64,000 nucleotides of DNA from Amycolatopsis bartoniae (GCF_014191255.1 NZ_JACHWH010000004.1:361001-425000); one strand, 5' to 3'. Counted from the stretch's first letter, positions 8,503-17,229 are shown. Numbers and translations: made by a program. Notes: a model not told the origin generated them from the sequence alone.

Positions 8503-9207
8503 ATGGAACCGGTCAAGGTCGAGCGTGGTGCGAAGCGGGTGCGGGTGGCCTTCGGGGGCAGGGTCATCGCCGACACGATCCGGCCCCTGCTCGTCTGGGA
8601 GCACCAGTACTACCCGGCCTACTACCTGCCCAGGGAGGACTTCGCCGACGGCGTGCTCGTCCCCTCCGGCGACGGCAAGGCGACCGTCCGGGCCGGCGAG
8701 CGCGAGGCGGTCGACGCGGCGGTGTCCTACGACGACCCGCCCGAGCTGCGCGACCACGTCCGCCTCGACTTCGCGGCCATGGACAGCTGGTTCGAGGAGG
8801 ACGAGGAGATCTACGTCCACCCCCGCGACCCGCACAAGCGCGTAGACATCCTGGCCGGCTCGCGGCACGTCCGGATCGAGATCGACGGAGTCACCGTGGC
8901 CGAGTCGCGCAACCCGCGCCTGCTGTTCGAGACGGGCCTGCCGACGCGGTACTACCTGCCGAAGACGGACGTGCGCCTCGACCTGCTCGAACCGAGCGAC
9001 ACGATCACGCGCTGCCCCTACAAGGGCGAGGCGGAGTACTACTCGGTCCGCGTCGGCGACAAGCTGCACGAGGACGTGGTCTGGTACTACCGGACGCCGC
9101 TGCCGGAGAGCCAGAAGGTGCAGGGTCTGGTCTGCTTCTACGACGAGAAGGTGGACGTCTTCGTCGACGGCGTGAAGCAGGAGCGCCCGGAGACGCCGTT
9201 CGCCTGA
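8503..9207 (+). CDS. Tandem DUF427 domain protein
   Basis: 234 residues made of two DUF427 repeats. The first includes GGRVIADTIRPLLVWE and YYPAYYLPREDF; the second has DGVTVAESRNPRLLFE and LPTRYYLPKTDV. The family is a small beta-rich fold common in actinobacteria and fungi with no established reaction. The start at ATG 8503 gives the usual N-terminus. A short hairpin (AACCCCG/CGGGGTT) lies just upstream. No ribosome-binding site is evident. Confidence 0.85.
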   Translation: MEPVKVERGAKRVRVAFGGRVIADTIRPLLVWEHQYYPAYYLPREDFADGVLVPSGDGKATVRAGEREAVDAAVSYDDPPELRDHVRLDFAAMDSWFEEDEEIYVHPRDPHKRVDILAGSRHVRIEIDGVTVAESRNPRLLFETGLPTRYYLPKTDVRLDLLEPSDTITRCPYKGEAEYYSVRVGDKLHEDVVWYYRTPLPESQKVQGLVCFYDEKVDVFVDGVKQERPETPFA

Positions 9208-9221
9208 GGCGTCCGCCCGGA

Positions 9222-9227
9222 TACGCT
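9222..9227 (+). promoter_or_regulatory. Leaderless -10 element TACGCT
   Basis: TACGCT ends 7 nt before the ATG at 9235 and no Shine-Dalgarno intervenes. Confidence 0.5.
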
Positions 9228-9234
9228 GGGCGCC

Positions 9235-9945
9235 ATGCAGGACCGCCTCTACTTCCGCCAGCTGCTGTCCGGCCGCGACTTCGCCGTCGGCGACCCGGTG
9301 GCCACGCAGATGGTCAACTTCGCCTACCTGATCGGGGACCGGGAGACGCGGGAAGCGGTCGTCGTCGACCCGGCCTACGCCGTCGGCGACCTGCTCGACG
9401 TGCTCGCCGCCGACGACATGCGGCTCACCGGCGTGCTGGCCACCCACCACCACCCGGACCACGTCGGCGGCAGCATGATGGGCTTCACCCTCGCCGGGCT
9501 CGCGGAGCTGCTCGCCCGCGAGCCCGTGCCGGTGCACGTCAACCGCAACGAGGCCGAGTGGGTCCAGCGCGTCACCGGCGTGTCCGGCACCGACCTCACC
9601 GGCCACGACCACGACGACGTGGTGCACGTCGGCGACATCCCGATCCGGCTCCTGCACACGCCCGGCCACACCCCGGGCAGCCAGTGCTTCCTCCTCGAAG
9701 ACCGGCTCGTCGCGGGCGACACGCTGTTCCTCGAAGGCTGCGGCCGCACCGACTTCCCGGGCGGCGACGCGGAAGCGATGTACCACAGCCTCCGCGCGCT
9801 GGCGGAACTCCCCGGCGACCCGGTCGTCTTCCCGGGCCACCAGTACTCCGCCGCGCCGTCGGCGAACCTGTCCTCGGTGCGGGAGAACAACTTCGTCTAC
9901 CGCCCCCAGAACCTCGACGAGTGGAAGACGATGTTCGCGGGCTAG
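9235..9945 (+). CDS. MBL-fold metallo-hydrolase, glyoxalase II-like
   Basis: 236 residues. The metal-binding HxHxDH motif is ATHHHPDHVGG near residue 68. Further ligands are the His in HTPGHTPGSQ near 142, the Asp in VAGDTLFLEGCGRTDFPGG near 160, and the His in FPGHQYS near 203. This layout fits the hydroxyacylglutathione-hydrolase or persulfide-dioxygenase group; in an actinobacterium the thiol would more likely be mycothiol (inference). Convergent with glycerate kinase: the two stop codons share the palindrome CTAG at 9942-9945. Confidence 0.9.
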   Translation: MQDRLYFRQLLSGRDFAVGDPVATQMVNFAYLIGDRETREAVVVDPAYAVGDLLDVLAADDMRLTGVLATHHHPDHVGGSMMGFTLAGLAELLAREPVPVHVNRNEAEWVQRVTGVSGTDLTGHDHDDVVHVGDIPIRLLHTPGHTPGSQCFLLEDRLVAGDTLFLEGCGRTDFPGGDAEAMYHSLRALAELPGDPVVFPGHQYSAAPSANLSSVRENNFVYRPQNLDEWKTMFAG

Positions 9946-11027
9946 AGCCAGTCCCTGGCGACGGTGGTGGCCAGCCGCTCCAGCAGGGCCGCCGTGTCGG
10001 TCATGCAGCGCTGCACGTCGGGCTCGATGTCCGTCAGGCCGTACCCCGCCGAAAACCCGTGCCGCCGCAGGGTTTCCACGTCCAGCGCGACGTGCCCCGC
10101 CACCGCCACCACGGGAATTCCGTCCGCCCGCGCGGCGATTCCCGCCGGGCCCTTGCCGCGCAGCGTCTGCTCGTCGAACGAACCCTCGCCGGTGATCACC
10201 AGGTCCGCGCCCGGCAGCTTGTCGGCGAAACCCGTCATCTCCAGCACCACGTCGATCCCCGGCCGGAACGTCGCTCCCAGCAACGCCAGCGCCGCGAACC
10301 CCGTGCCGCCCGCCGCCCCCGCGCCCGGCGCGTCCGCGAACCGAGTGCCGGCCACCGCGGCGAAATGCGCCAGCGCCCGGTCCAGCAGCGCCACGTCCTC
10401 CGGCGTCGCGCCCTTCTGCGGCCCGTACACCGCCGCCGCCCCGTGCTCGCCCAGCAGCGGGTTGTCCACGTCGCTCGCGACCACGACCTCCGCCCGCCGC
10501 AGCCCGCTCAGGTCGATTCTCGCCAGGTCGAGCAAAGCCTTGCCGCCCAACGGGATCTCCGCGCCCGAGGCGTCCAGCAGCCGCGCGCCCAGCCCGCGCA
10601 CGAGACCCGCGCCGCCGTCCGTGCTCGCGCTGCCGCCCAGGCCCAGCACGATCCGGGTGCACCCGTCGTCGAGCGCCTTCGCGATCAGCTCGCCCACCCC
10701 GAGCGTGCTCGAAGTCAACGGAGCCGGCTCGCGCAGCATGCTCAACCCCGACACCGCCGCCAGCTCGACGACCGCCGTGTCACCGCGGCGCGCGTAGCCC
10801 GTCCGCACCCGTTCCCCGGCGGGCCCGGTCGCCTCCGCCGGCACGAACGAGAACCCCGCCGCGACGGCCGCCGCCACCGTGCCGTCGCCGCCGTCGGCGA
10901 TCGGGCACTCCAGCGTCTCGACGTCCGGCACCACCCGCCGCAGCCCCGCGGCGATCGCGTCCGCGACCTCGTCGGCGGGCAGGCTGCCCTTGAACTTGTC
11001 CGGCGCGATCACGACCCTGGGCGTCAC
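9942..11027 (-). CDS. Glycerate 2-kinase (GlxK/GarK family)
   Basis: 361 residues. The family signature is seen at the N-terminus (VIAPDKFKGSL), in the middle (GLGGSASTDGGAG) and near the C-terminus (TGEGSFDEQTLRGKGP). The enzyme phosphorylates D-glycerate to 2-phosphoglycerate, feeding glycolate, glyoxylate or sugar-acid carbon into lower glycolysis. Start GTG 11027 overlaps the stop of the YbdK-type gene by 4 bp (GTGA), so it is translationally coupled as the last of four minus-strand genes. Confidence 0.93.
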   Translation of the reverse strand: MTPRVVIAPDKFKGSLPADEVADAIAAGLRRVVPDVETLECPIADGGDGTVAAAVAAGFSFVPAEATGPAGERVRTGYARRGDTAVVELAAVSGLSMLREPAPLTSSTLGVGELIAKALDDGCTRIVLGLGGSASTDGGAGLVRGLGARLLDASGAEIPLGGKALLDLARIDLSGLRRAEVVVASDVDNPLLGEHGAAAVYGPQKGATPEDVALLDRALAHFAAVAGTRFADAPGAGAAGGTGFAALALLGATFRPGIDVVLEMTGFADKLPGADLVITGEGSFDEQTLRGKGPAGIAARADGIPVVAVAGHVALDVETLRRHGFSAGYGLTDIEPDVQRCMTDTAALLERLATTVARDWL

Positions 11028-12160
11028 TTCGGAATCCCGTCCCGCATCTCCGCCACCAGCGACGCGACCACGGCCTTGAGGCTCCCGTTGTGCTCCTTCG
11101 CCACCGCGCGCTGCCGCTGGTAGCTCGCCCCGTACCGCAGGATCGTCTCGACCCCGCGTAGCTCGGCCACGCAGCCGAGCCGCCGCGCCACGGGCTCCAG
11201 CCGGTCGAGCACGTCCCAGATGTCCTCGGTGACCAGCCGTTCCTTGCCCGCCGCGTCGAGAATCACGATCGCGTCGAGCCCGTAGCGCGCGGCCCGCCAC
11301 TTGTTCTCCTGCACGTGCCACGGCGGAAGGCACGGCAGCTGCTCGCCGTCGTCCAGCCGCCGGCTGAAGTCGTCGACGAGGCACTGGGTGAGCGCCGCGA
11401 TCGCGGTGACCTCCTCCAGCGTGGGCAGCCCGTCGCACACCCGCATCTCGATCGTGCCGAAGTGCGGGGCCGGCCGGATGTCCCAGCGGATCTCGGAGAA
11501 GGCGTCGATCACGCCGGTCTTGAACATGTCGTCGACGTAGTTCTCCAGCTCCGACCACTCGCGGAACTGGAACGGCAGCCCGGCCGTGGGCAGCTGCTGG
11601 AACATCAGCGCCCGGTTCGACGCATACCCGGTGTCCTCCGCGCCCCAGTACGGCGAGGACGCCGACAGCGCCTGCAGGTGCGGCGCGTAGTTCAGCAACG
11701 CGTCGAGCACGGGCAGCACCTTCGCGCGCGAGTCCAGGCCGACGTGCACGTGGACGCCGTAGATCAGCATCTGCCTGCCCCACCACTGGGTGCGGTCGAT
11801 GAGCTTCTGGTACCGCGCCTTGTCGGTGACCTTCTGCTGGTACCACGGCGAGAACGGGTGCGTGCCCGCGCAGAACAGCTCGACGCCCAGCGGGTCGATC
11901 ACCGAGTGCACGGTGTCCAGCGACTCGGTGAGGTCGGCCGCGATCTCACCGACCGTGTCGCACACGCCCGTGATGATCTCGATGGTGTTGAGCAGCAGCT
12001 CCTGCTTGATCTTGGGATGCTCGTCCTGACCGTCGGGACGGACGGCCTCCAGTATCCGCTCGGCGACGGAGGAGAGCTCTCCGCTGCGGCGGTCCACCAG
12101 GGCGAGCTCCCACTCCGCCCCCACCGTCGACCTGCGTGACGGCGAGAAGTCGATGTGCAT
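11024..12160 (-). CDS. YbdK-type carboxylate-amine/glutamate-cysteine ligase
   Basis: 378 residues of the GCS2/YbdK family, orthologous in type to the single mycobacterial copy. Motifs include TVGAEWELALVD at the start, MLIYGVHVHVGLDSR in the middle and HFGTIEMRVCDGLPT. It differs clearly from the window's other YbdK protein at 4126-5277, for example GAEWEL against GVEEEF, so the two belong to separate subfamilies. The reaction is ATP-dependent gamma-glutamyl amide formation in tested relatives. The ATG at 12160 directly abuts the upstream gene's stop. Confidence 0.92.
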   Translation of the reverse strand: MHIDFSPSRRSTVGAEWELALVDRRSGELSSVAERILEAVRPDGQDEHPKIKQELLLNTIEIITGVCDTVGEIAADLTESLDTVHSVIDPLGVELFCAGTHPFSPWYQQKVTDKARYQKLIDRTQWWGRQMLIYGVHVHVGLDSRAKVLPVLDALLNYAPHLQALSASSPYWGAEDTGYASNRALMFQQLPTAGLPFQFREWSELENYVDDMFKTGVIDAFSEIRWDIRPAPHFGTIEMRVCDGLPTLEEVTAIAALTQCLVDDFSRRLDDGEQLPCLPPWHVQENKWRAARYGLDAIVILDAAGKERLVTEDIWDVLDRLEPVARRLGCVAELRGVETILRYGASYQRQRAVAKEHNGSLKAVVASLVAEMRDGIPK

Positions 12161-12625
12161 TCAGACCTGCGCGCCGTTCGTCGGGTCCGCGCCGTCCGGC
12201 GGCCCCTGCTTGACCCGCAACAGCAGGAGCGCGATCGCGGTGGCGAGGCTGAGGATGCCCAGCGGGGTGCCGACGGCCGCGCTGATCCCGATCAGGGTGG
12301 GCGCGATCAGCAGGAACAACCCGACGACGAAGAACAGCAGCACGACGAACGCGCCCTTCCCCGGCCGGGGCAGCGGCGGCGGCTCGGGCGGGACGTAGTG
12401 CTCGTCGTCGTCCGCCGGGTCCTCGCCGAGGACGGTGTCCTCCCACTGCGTGCCACCGCCGCGCCACGACGTCCCGGGCTGCTCGGGCTCGGCGGGCGGC
12501 GTCTTCTCCGGCTTGGGCTCGACCGGCTCGTCGACGAACTCGCCGATGCCCTCCGCGCGCAGGTCCGCGACGATGGCCGCGAACGTCGCGTCCACGTCGT
12601 CGGGGTCGGTACCGTGCGAGCTCAT
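12161..12625 (-). CDS. Actinobacterial membrane protein, unknown function
   Basis: 154 residues. The first about 95 are acidic and proline-rich and presumably cytosolic. Two adjacent hydrophobic segments follow: AFVVLLFFVVGLFLLIA and PLGILSLATAIALLLL. Neither end carries a signal peptide. Its ATG overlaps the hydrolase stop (ATGA), so the two are coupled. I do not recognise a characterised family; it looks like the small DUF308/mycobacterial-type membrane proteins. Confidence 0.75.
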   Translation of the reverse strand: MSSHGTDPDDVDATFAAIVADLRAEGIGEFVDEPVEPKPEKTPPAEPEQPGTSWRGGGTQWEDTVLGEDPADDDEHYVPPEPPPLPRPGKGAFVVLLFFVVGLFLLIAPTLIGISAAVGTPLGILSLATAIALLLLRVKQGPPDGADPTNGAQV

Positions 12626-13377
12626 CGGGATCCCACCTGCTCCTGTGCGAACTCGACGCTGCGCTCGAAGATCAGCGGGGCGTCATGGTCGAGGGTAGCC
12701 ACGTGGAAGCTGTGCTCCAGCACCACCTCGGTGACATTCTCGCTGCGCACGCCCTCCAGGACGAGCCGCGCGTTCACCGGTTCCACCACGTGGTCGACGC
12801 GGGAGCGGAACAGCAGCAGCGGCTGGGTGACCTTCGGCAGGTCGGCGCGCACCAGCCGCCACAGCTGCGCCAGGCTCGCGGCCGCCCGCACCGGGGTGCG
12901 GGGGTAGGCCAGCTCCGTGGCGCCGGGTTTGGCGATGTCGTTCGCGATCGCGGGCACCGACGGCAGCACCCGCCCCAGCAGCGGCAGCAGCTTCGCGTCC
13001 CGCCGCAGCGTCGTCACCGACGGGTTGACCAGCACGAGGCCCGCGATCTGCTCGCCGAAGTCCTGCGCCAGCCGCAGCGCCAGCGTGCCGCCCATGGACA
13101 GCCCGAACACGAACACCGACTCGCACGTCTCCCGCAGCGCGAGCAGCTCCGTGCGCAGGCAGCCGTACCAGTCGGGCCAGGTGGTGCGGTTGAGCTCCGG
13201 CCACGCGGTGCCGTGGCCGGGCAGGCGCGGGCAGCGCACGGTGAAGTCGCGCTCGGCGAGGTACTCGCCCCACGGCCGCATGCTCTGCGGTGTGCTGGTG
13301 AAGCCGTGGCACAGCAGCACACCGGCTTCGACCGATCCGGTGTGCGAGAAAGGCTCCGCACCCGCCAGCACGGGCAT
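12622..13377 (-). CDS. Alpha/beta hydrolase, carboxylesterase/monoacylglycerol lipase type
   Basis: 251 residues. The oxyanion segment is LLCHGFTSTP near residue 20, the nucleophile elbow is VFGLSMGG near 93, the acid is in RSRVDHVVEP near 197, and the His is in EHSFHVATLDHD near 228. This matches the Est30-like carboxylesterases that act on short- or medium-chain acyl esters. ATG 13377 follows GAAGGGCGG. It is the first gene of the minus operon running to glycerate kinase and is divergent from the acyltransferase. Confidence 0.9.
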   Translation of the reverse strand: MPVLAGAEPFSHTGSVEAGVLLCHGFTSTPQSMRPWGEYLAERDFTVRCPRLPGHGTAWPELNRTTWPDWYGCLRTELLALRETCESVFVFGLSMGGTLALRLAQDFGEQIAGLVLVNPSVTTLRRDAKLLPLLGRVLPSVPAIANDIAKPGATELAYPRTPVRAAASLAQLWRLVRADLPKVTQPLLLFRSRVDHVVEPVNARLVLEGVRSENVTEVVLEHSFHVATLDHDAPLIFERSVEFAQEQVGSR

Positions 13378-13484
13378 GTCCGTCCGCCCTTCTTCCCCGA
13401 CCTGACCCGGTCTCCATCGTCGCACGCGCGCACCCGCCAGAACATGCCCGCCTGTGAGATCGCGCGCACCAGGGTGACCGGGCG

Positions 13485-13514
13485 TTGTGCTCGCCCGGCC
13501 GGGATTCGTACCCT
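13485..13514 (+). promoter_or_regulatory. Candidate promoter for the acyltransferase gene
   Basis: TTGTGC (13485-13490) and TACCCT (13509-13514) are 18 bp apart, followed 37 bp later by the GTG start with a GGAGG ribosome-binding site. Confidence 0.4.
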
Positions 13515-13551
13515 GGACGGCGGCCGATCGGCGGTGGGAGGGCGGAGCGCA

Positions 13552-14310
13552 GTGCTGTACCGGTTGCTCAAGTGGGTGCTGCTGGGTCCGCTGCTCCGCA
13601 CGCTGTGGCCCACCAAGGTCACCGGCACGGAGCACATCCCCGAGACCGGTGGCGCGATCCTGGCCAGCAACCACCTCGCGGTCGCCGACTCGTTCTTCAT
13701 GCCGCTGCGCGTGCGCCGGCGCGTCACGTTCCCCGCGAAGTCCGAGTACTTCACCGAGAAGGGGATCAAGGGCCGGCTGAAGAAGTGGTTCTTCACCGGG
13801 GTGGGTCAGATCCCCATCGACCGTTCGGGTGGCACCGCGGCGCAGGCCGCGCTGGACACCGCGATCCGGCTGCTGCGTGAGGGCAACCTGCTGGGCATCT
13901 ACCCCGAGGGCACGCGTTCGCCGGACGGGCGGCTGCACAAGGGCAAGACCGGGGTCGCGCGCATCGCGCTGGAGGCCGGGGTGCCGGTGATCCCGGTGGC
14001 GATGATCGGCACCGACAAGGTCAACCCGATCGGCTCGAAGATGTGGCGCCCGCGCCGGCTGGAGATCCGGTTCGGCAGGCCGCTGGACTTCTCGCGGTAC
14101 GAGGGGCTGCAGGGCGACCGGTTCGTGGAGCGCTCGATCACCGACGAGATCATGTACGCGCTGATGGAGCTGTCGGGCCAGGAGTACGTCGACATCTACG
14201 CGGCGCGCGCGAAGGAGCTGATGGCGGCGGAGGCCGCGGGCGTGCGTCCCGCCGTGCCCGTGCAGACGGCGCGCGAAGCGGACCGGGTACCGGAGACGAA
14301 GGCGTCCTGA
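13552..14310 (+). CDS. 1-acyl-sn-glycerol-3-phosphate acyltransferase (PlsC family)
   Basis: 252 residues. The HX4D catalytic motif is SNHLAVADSF near residue 45, and the phosphate-binding motif is IYPEGTRSPDG near 120. VPVIPVAMIGTDKV follows as the third block. The protein adds a fatty acyl chain to lysophosphatidate at the membrane, a step in phospholipid synthesis. The N-terminal LLKWVLLGPLL is hydrophobic and probably membrane-associated. The GTG at 13552 is preceded by GGAGGGCGG. The long open frame upstream overlaps the divergent hydrolase and was not used. Confidence 0.92.
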   Translation: MLYRLLKWVLLGPLLRTLWPTKVTGTEHIPETGGAILASNHLAVADSFFMPLRVRRRVTFPAKSEYFTEKGIKGRLKKWFFTGVGQIPIDRSGGTAAQAALDTAIRLLREGNLLGIYPEGTRSPDGRLHKGKTGVARIALEAGVPVIPVAMIGTDKVNPIGSKMWRPRRLEIRFGRPLDFSRYEGLQGDRFVERSITDEIMYALMELSGQEYVDIYAARAKELMAAEAAGVRPAVPVQTAREADRVPETKAS

Positions 14311-14312
14311 CC

Positions 14313-14318
14313 TAGGGT
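14313..14318 (+). promoter_or_regulatory. Leaderless -10 element TAGGGT
   Basis: TAGGGT ends 6 nt before the GTG at 14325. The preceding gene stops only at 14310, so this gives the exonuclease its own start. Confidence 0.5.
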
Positions 14319-14324
14319 GCTTCG

Positions 14325-14813
14325 GTGCGATTCTTCTACGACACCGAGTTCATCGAGGACGGCGTGACGATCGATTTGGTGTCGATCGGTGTCGTGGACG
14401 AGCGGGGCCGGGAGTTCTACGCGGTTTCCACGGACTTCGACCCGGGCAGGGCCGGGCAGTGGGTGCGCGAGAACGTGCTGCCGAAGCTCCCGTCGCCCGC
14501 CGACCCGGCGTGGCGCAGCCGGGAGAAGATCCGCGCCGACCTGCTGGACTTCTTCGGCAAACCGCCGGGTGGGATCGAGCTGTGGGCCTGGTACGCGGCC
14601 TACGACCACGTCGCGCTGGCGCAGCTGTGGGGCCCGATGCCCGCCCTGCCGCGGCAGCTGCCGCGCTTCACGCGTGACCTGAGGCAACGCTGGGAGGACG
14701 CGGGCAAGCCCAAGCTGCCCGCCCCACCCGCCGACGCGCACGACGCCCTCGCCGACGCGCGCTTCAACCTGGAGCGGTGGCGGATCATCGAAGAGGTCCG
14801 GACGCGCCGCTGA
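14325..14813 (+). CDS. Polyadenylate-specific 3'-exoribonuclease AS type
   Basis: 162 residues of the DEDDh exonuclease fold. Catalytic acidic residues are in FFYDTEFIEDG near residue 6, in WYAAYDHVAL near 90, and HDALADARFN near 146 with the final His/Asp pair. Mycobacterial Rv2179c is a characterised relative that degrades RNA 3' ends with a preference for adenine tracts. It is cytosolic. A strong hairpin terminates it against the convergent DAHP synthase gene. Confidence 0.9.
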   Translation: MRFFYDTEFIEDGVTIDLVSIGVVDERGREFYAVSTDFDPGRAGQWVRENVLPKLPSPADPAWRSREKIRADLLDFFGKPPGGIELWAWYAAYDHVALAQLWGPMPALPRQLPRFTRDLRQRWEDAGKPKLPAPPADAHDALADARFNLERWRIIEEVRTRR

Positions 14814-14815
14814 GC

Positions 14816-14844
14816 GGTGGACCCGGGACGCGCCCGGGTCCACC
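14816..14844. terminator. Bidirectional terminator hairpin
   Basis: GGTGGACCCGGG pairs perfectly with CCCGGGTCCACC around a 5-nt loop. There is no T-tract, as is common in actinobacteria. It lies between stops at 14813 and 14851. Confidence 0.8.
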
Positions 14845-14850
14845 TCGCGC

Positions 14851-15933
14851 TCAGCGCCGCGCCACCGCGCCCGCCAGCTCGTCCAGCAGCTCCGCCGTGG
14901 TGGGCCAGTCGAGGCAGGCGTCGGTGATGGACTGCCCGTAGGTCAGCTCCGCCGCCTGCCCCAGCACCAGGTCCTGCCGCCCGGCCTCCAGGAAGCTCTC
15001 CAGCATCACGCCGACGATCCCGCGTTCCCCGGCACCGATGCGCACCGCCAGCTCCCGCACGACCTCCGCCTGCCGCACGTGGTCCTTGCCGCTGTTGCCG
15101 TGCGAAGCGTCGACGATCACGCGCTCCGGCAACCCGCCACGGCGCAGCCGCGCGAGGGTGTCGGCCACGGTCTCCGCGTCGTAGTTGGGGCCGCCCGCGT
15201 GGCCGCGCAGGATCACGTGGCAGTCCGGGTTCCCCGCGGTCGTGACCAGCGCCGCCAGCCCGTCCGCGTTGATGCCGGGGAACACGTGGCTCGCCGCCGC
15301 CGCGCGGGTCGCGTCCACCGCCACCTGCACGTCGCCCTCGGTGGAGTTCTTGATGCCCACCGGCATGGACAGCGCGCTGCACAGCTGCCGGTGCACCTGG
15401 CTCGCCGCCGTCCGCGCGCCGATCGAGCCCCAGCTGACGGTGTCGGCGATGAACTGCGGCGTGATCGGGTCCAGGAACTCGCACCCCACCGGCAGCCCGA
15501 GCGCGGAGATGTCGAGCAGGAGCCTGCGGGCCAGCCGCAGGCCCTGGTTGACCGCGTAGCTGCCGTCCAGCCCAGGGTCGTTGATCAGGCCCTTCCAGCC
15601 CAGCGTGGTGCGCGGCTTCTCGAAGTACACCCGCATGATCACGTGCAGCCGGTCGCGCAGCGCGCCGGCTTTCTCGGCGAGCCGGAGCGCGTAGTCGACG
15701 GCCGCTTCGGGGTCGTGCACCGAGCACGGGCCCACGACGACGAGCAGTCGGTCGTCGGTCCCGTTGAGGATGTCGACGGTGGCGGCCCGGCCTTCGGCGA
15801 CGGTCTTCGCGACGGCGGCGTCCATCGGGTGCTCCTGGCGGAGCAGGGCGGGGGGAATCAGCGGGCTGATGCCGACGGTGCGCTGGTCGTCGAGCGACGC
15901 CAGGGTTTCCGCGGGGCCTGCGGCGAGCTGCAT
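14851..15933 (-). CDS. 3-deoxy-7-phosphoheptulonate (DAHP) synthase, class I
   Basis: 360 residues, matching AroF/G/H-type enzymes that condense PEP with erythrose 4-phosphate as the first step of aromatic amino acid synthesis. Motifs in order: VVVGPCSVHDPE, FEKPRTTLGWKG, GCEFLDPITPQ, GIKNSTEGDVQVAVDA and VDASHGNSGKDH with the metal-binding Cys/His/Glu/Asp set. The ATG at 15933 gives MQLAAGPAETLAS; the open frame continues another 56 codons but reads like leader sequence. The gene diverges from phosphofructokinase across a 259-bp region holding a shared imperfect palindrome. Confidence 0.94.
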   Translation of the reverse strand: MQLAAGPAETLASLDDQRTVGISPLIPPALLRQEHPMDAAVAKTVAEGRAATVDILNGTDDRLLVVVGPCSVHDPEAAVDYALRLAEKAGALRDRLHVIMRVYFEKPRTTLGWKGLINDPGLDGSYAVNQGLRLARRLLLDISALGLPVGCEFLDPITPQFIADTVSWGSIGARTAASQVHRQLCSALSMPVGIKNSTEGDVQVAVDATRAAAASHVFPGINADGLAALVTTAGNPDCHVILRGHAGGPNYDAETVADTLARLRRGGLPERVIVDASHGNSGKDHVRQAEVVRELAVRIGAGERGIVGVMLESFLEAGRQDLVLGQAAELTYGQSITDACLDWPTTAELLDELAGAVARR

Positions 15934-16114
15934 GGCGGGTTTCGGTCCTTTCGCGACCGGCCGCCGTGTCGTGCCACCGAGCCGGTCTTCGTTCTCCGGC
16001 TCGTGGGTGGCTGGTTCAGCGCGCGGCGAGTTCGCCGGCTGGCCCACCCAGGGCCGGTCCGCCAAACCAGAAATACCGCTGCACGGACGCGACCCTACCA
16101 AAGGCCCTGGGCCC

Positions 16115-16145
16115 TTGACCGATCAAGGCGGGATCCGGCTACGCT
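16115..16145 (+). promoter_or_regulatory. Candidate promoter for phosphofructokinase
   Basis: TTGACC (16115-16120) and TACGCT (16140-16145) are 19 bp apart, about 47 bp before the ATG. The -35 is part of TTGACCGATCAA, an imperfect palindrome. Its reverse strand also offers TTGATC in the direction of DAHP synthase. Confidence 0.45.
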
Positions 16146-16192
16146 GGCGCCGAGAAGTGTGACCAGGACAACTTTCGAAAGGGCGGGTACCC

Positions 16193-17218
16193 ATGCGAGT
16201 CGGGGTGCTGACCGGTGGCGGCGACTGCCCCGGGCTGAACGCGGTGATCCGGGCGGTCGTGCGCAAGGGCATCGAGGTCCACGACTGGGAGGTCGTCGGC
16301 TTCCGCAGCGGCTGGCGGGGCCCGATGACCGGGGACAGCAGGCCGCTCGGCCTCGACGACGTCGAGGAGATCCTCACGCGCGGCGGCACCATCCTCGGCT
16401 CGTCCCGTACCAACCCGTACAAGGAGGAGGGCGGGGTCGAGAAGATCAAGGCGACCCTGGCCGAGCAGGGCATCGACGCGCTGGTCGCGATCGGCGGCGA
16501 GGACACCCTCGGCGTCGCGAAGCGGCTGACCGACGACGGGGTGGGCGTCGTCGGCGTGCCCAAGACGATCGACAACGACCTCGCCGCCACCGACTACACG
16601 TTCGGCTTCGACACCGCGGTGCACATCGCCACCGAGGCGATCGACCGGCTGCGCACCACGGCGGAGTCGCACTACCGCGCCATCGTCGTCGAGGTCATGG
16701 GCCGGCACGCGGGCTGGATCGCGCTGCACTCCGGCCTCGCCGGTGGCGCGAACGTGATCCTGGTGCCGGAGCGGCCGTTCTCGGTCGACCAGGTCGTGGA
16801 GTGGGTGGAGCGCCGGTTCGAGCGCATGTACGCGCCGATCATCGTGGTCGCGGAGGGCGCGCTGCCCGAGGGCGGCGCGGAAGTGCTGACCAGCGGCGAG
16901 AAGGACGCGTTCGGGCATGTCCGGCTCGGCGGTATCGGCACCTGGCTGGCCGACGAGATCGCGGAGCGCACGGGCAAGGAGTCCCGCGCCGTGGTGCTCG
17001 GGCACGTCCAGCGCGGCGGCACGCCGACGGCGTACGACCGGGTGCTGGCCACGCGCTTCGGCCTGCACGCGGTGGACGCGGTGCGCGACGGCGACTTCGG
17101 CGTGATGGTCGCCCTGCGCGGGACCGACATCGTCCGCGTGAAGCTGGCGGAGGCGACGGCGGAGCTGAAGACCGTGCCGTCGGAGCGTTACCAGGAGGCC
17201 GAGGTCTTCTTCGGCTGA
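16193..17218 (+). CDS. 6-phosphofructokinase, PPi-dependent signature
   Basis: 341 residues of the PfkA family. The active-site base is in VPKTIDNDL near residue 121, and substrate contacts include VMGRHAGWIA and GHVQRGGTP. The phosphoryl-donor motif is IGGEDT near 103, with Asp where ATP enzymes have Gly, and the TIDND motif is preceded by Lys rather than Gly. This pair marks pyrophosphate-dependent enzymes such as that of Amycolatopsis methanolica. It therefore probably catalyses the reversible PPi-linked step, allowing use in gluconeogenesis too. The ATG at 16193 follows GAAAGGGCGG. Confidence 0.92.
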   Translation: MRVGVLTGGGDCPGLNAVIRAVVRKGIEVHDWEVVGFRSGWRGPMTGDSRPLGLDDVEEILTRGGTILGSSRTNPYKEEGGVEKIKATLAEQGIDALVAIGGEDTLGVAKRLTDDGVGVVGVPKTIDNDLAATDYTFGFDTAVHIATEAIDRLRTTAESHYRAIVVEVMGRHAGWIALHSGLAGGANVILVPERPFSVDQVVEWVERRFERMYAPIIVVAEGALPEGGAEVLTSGEKDAFGHVRLGGIGTWLADEIAERTGKESRAVVLGHVQRGGTPTAYDRVLATRFGLHAVDAVRDGDFGVMVALRGTDIVRVKLAEATAELKTVPSERYQEAEVFFG

Positions 17219-17229
17219 GTTCTTCCCCG

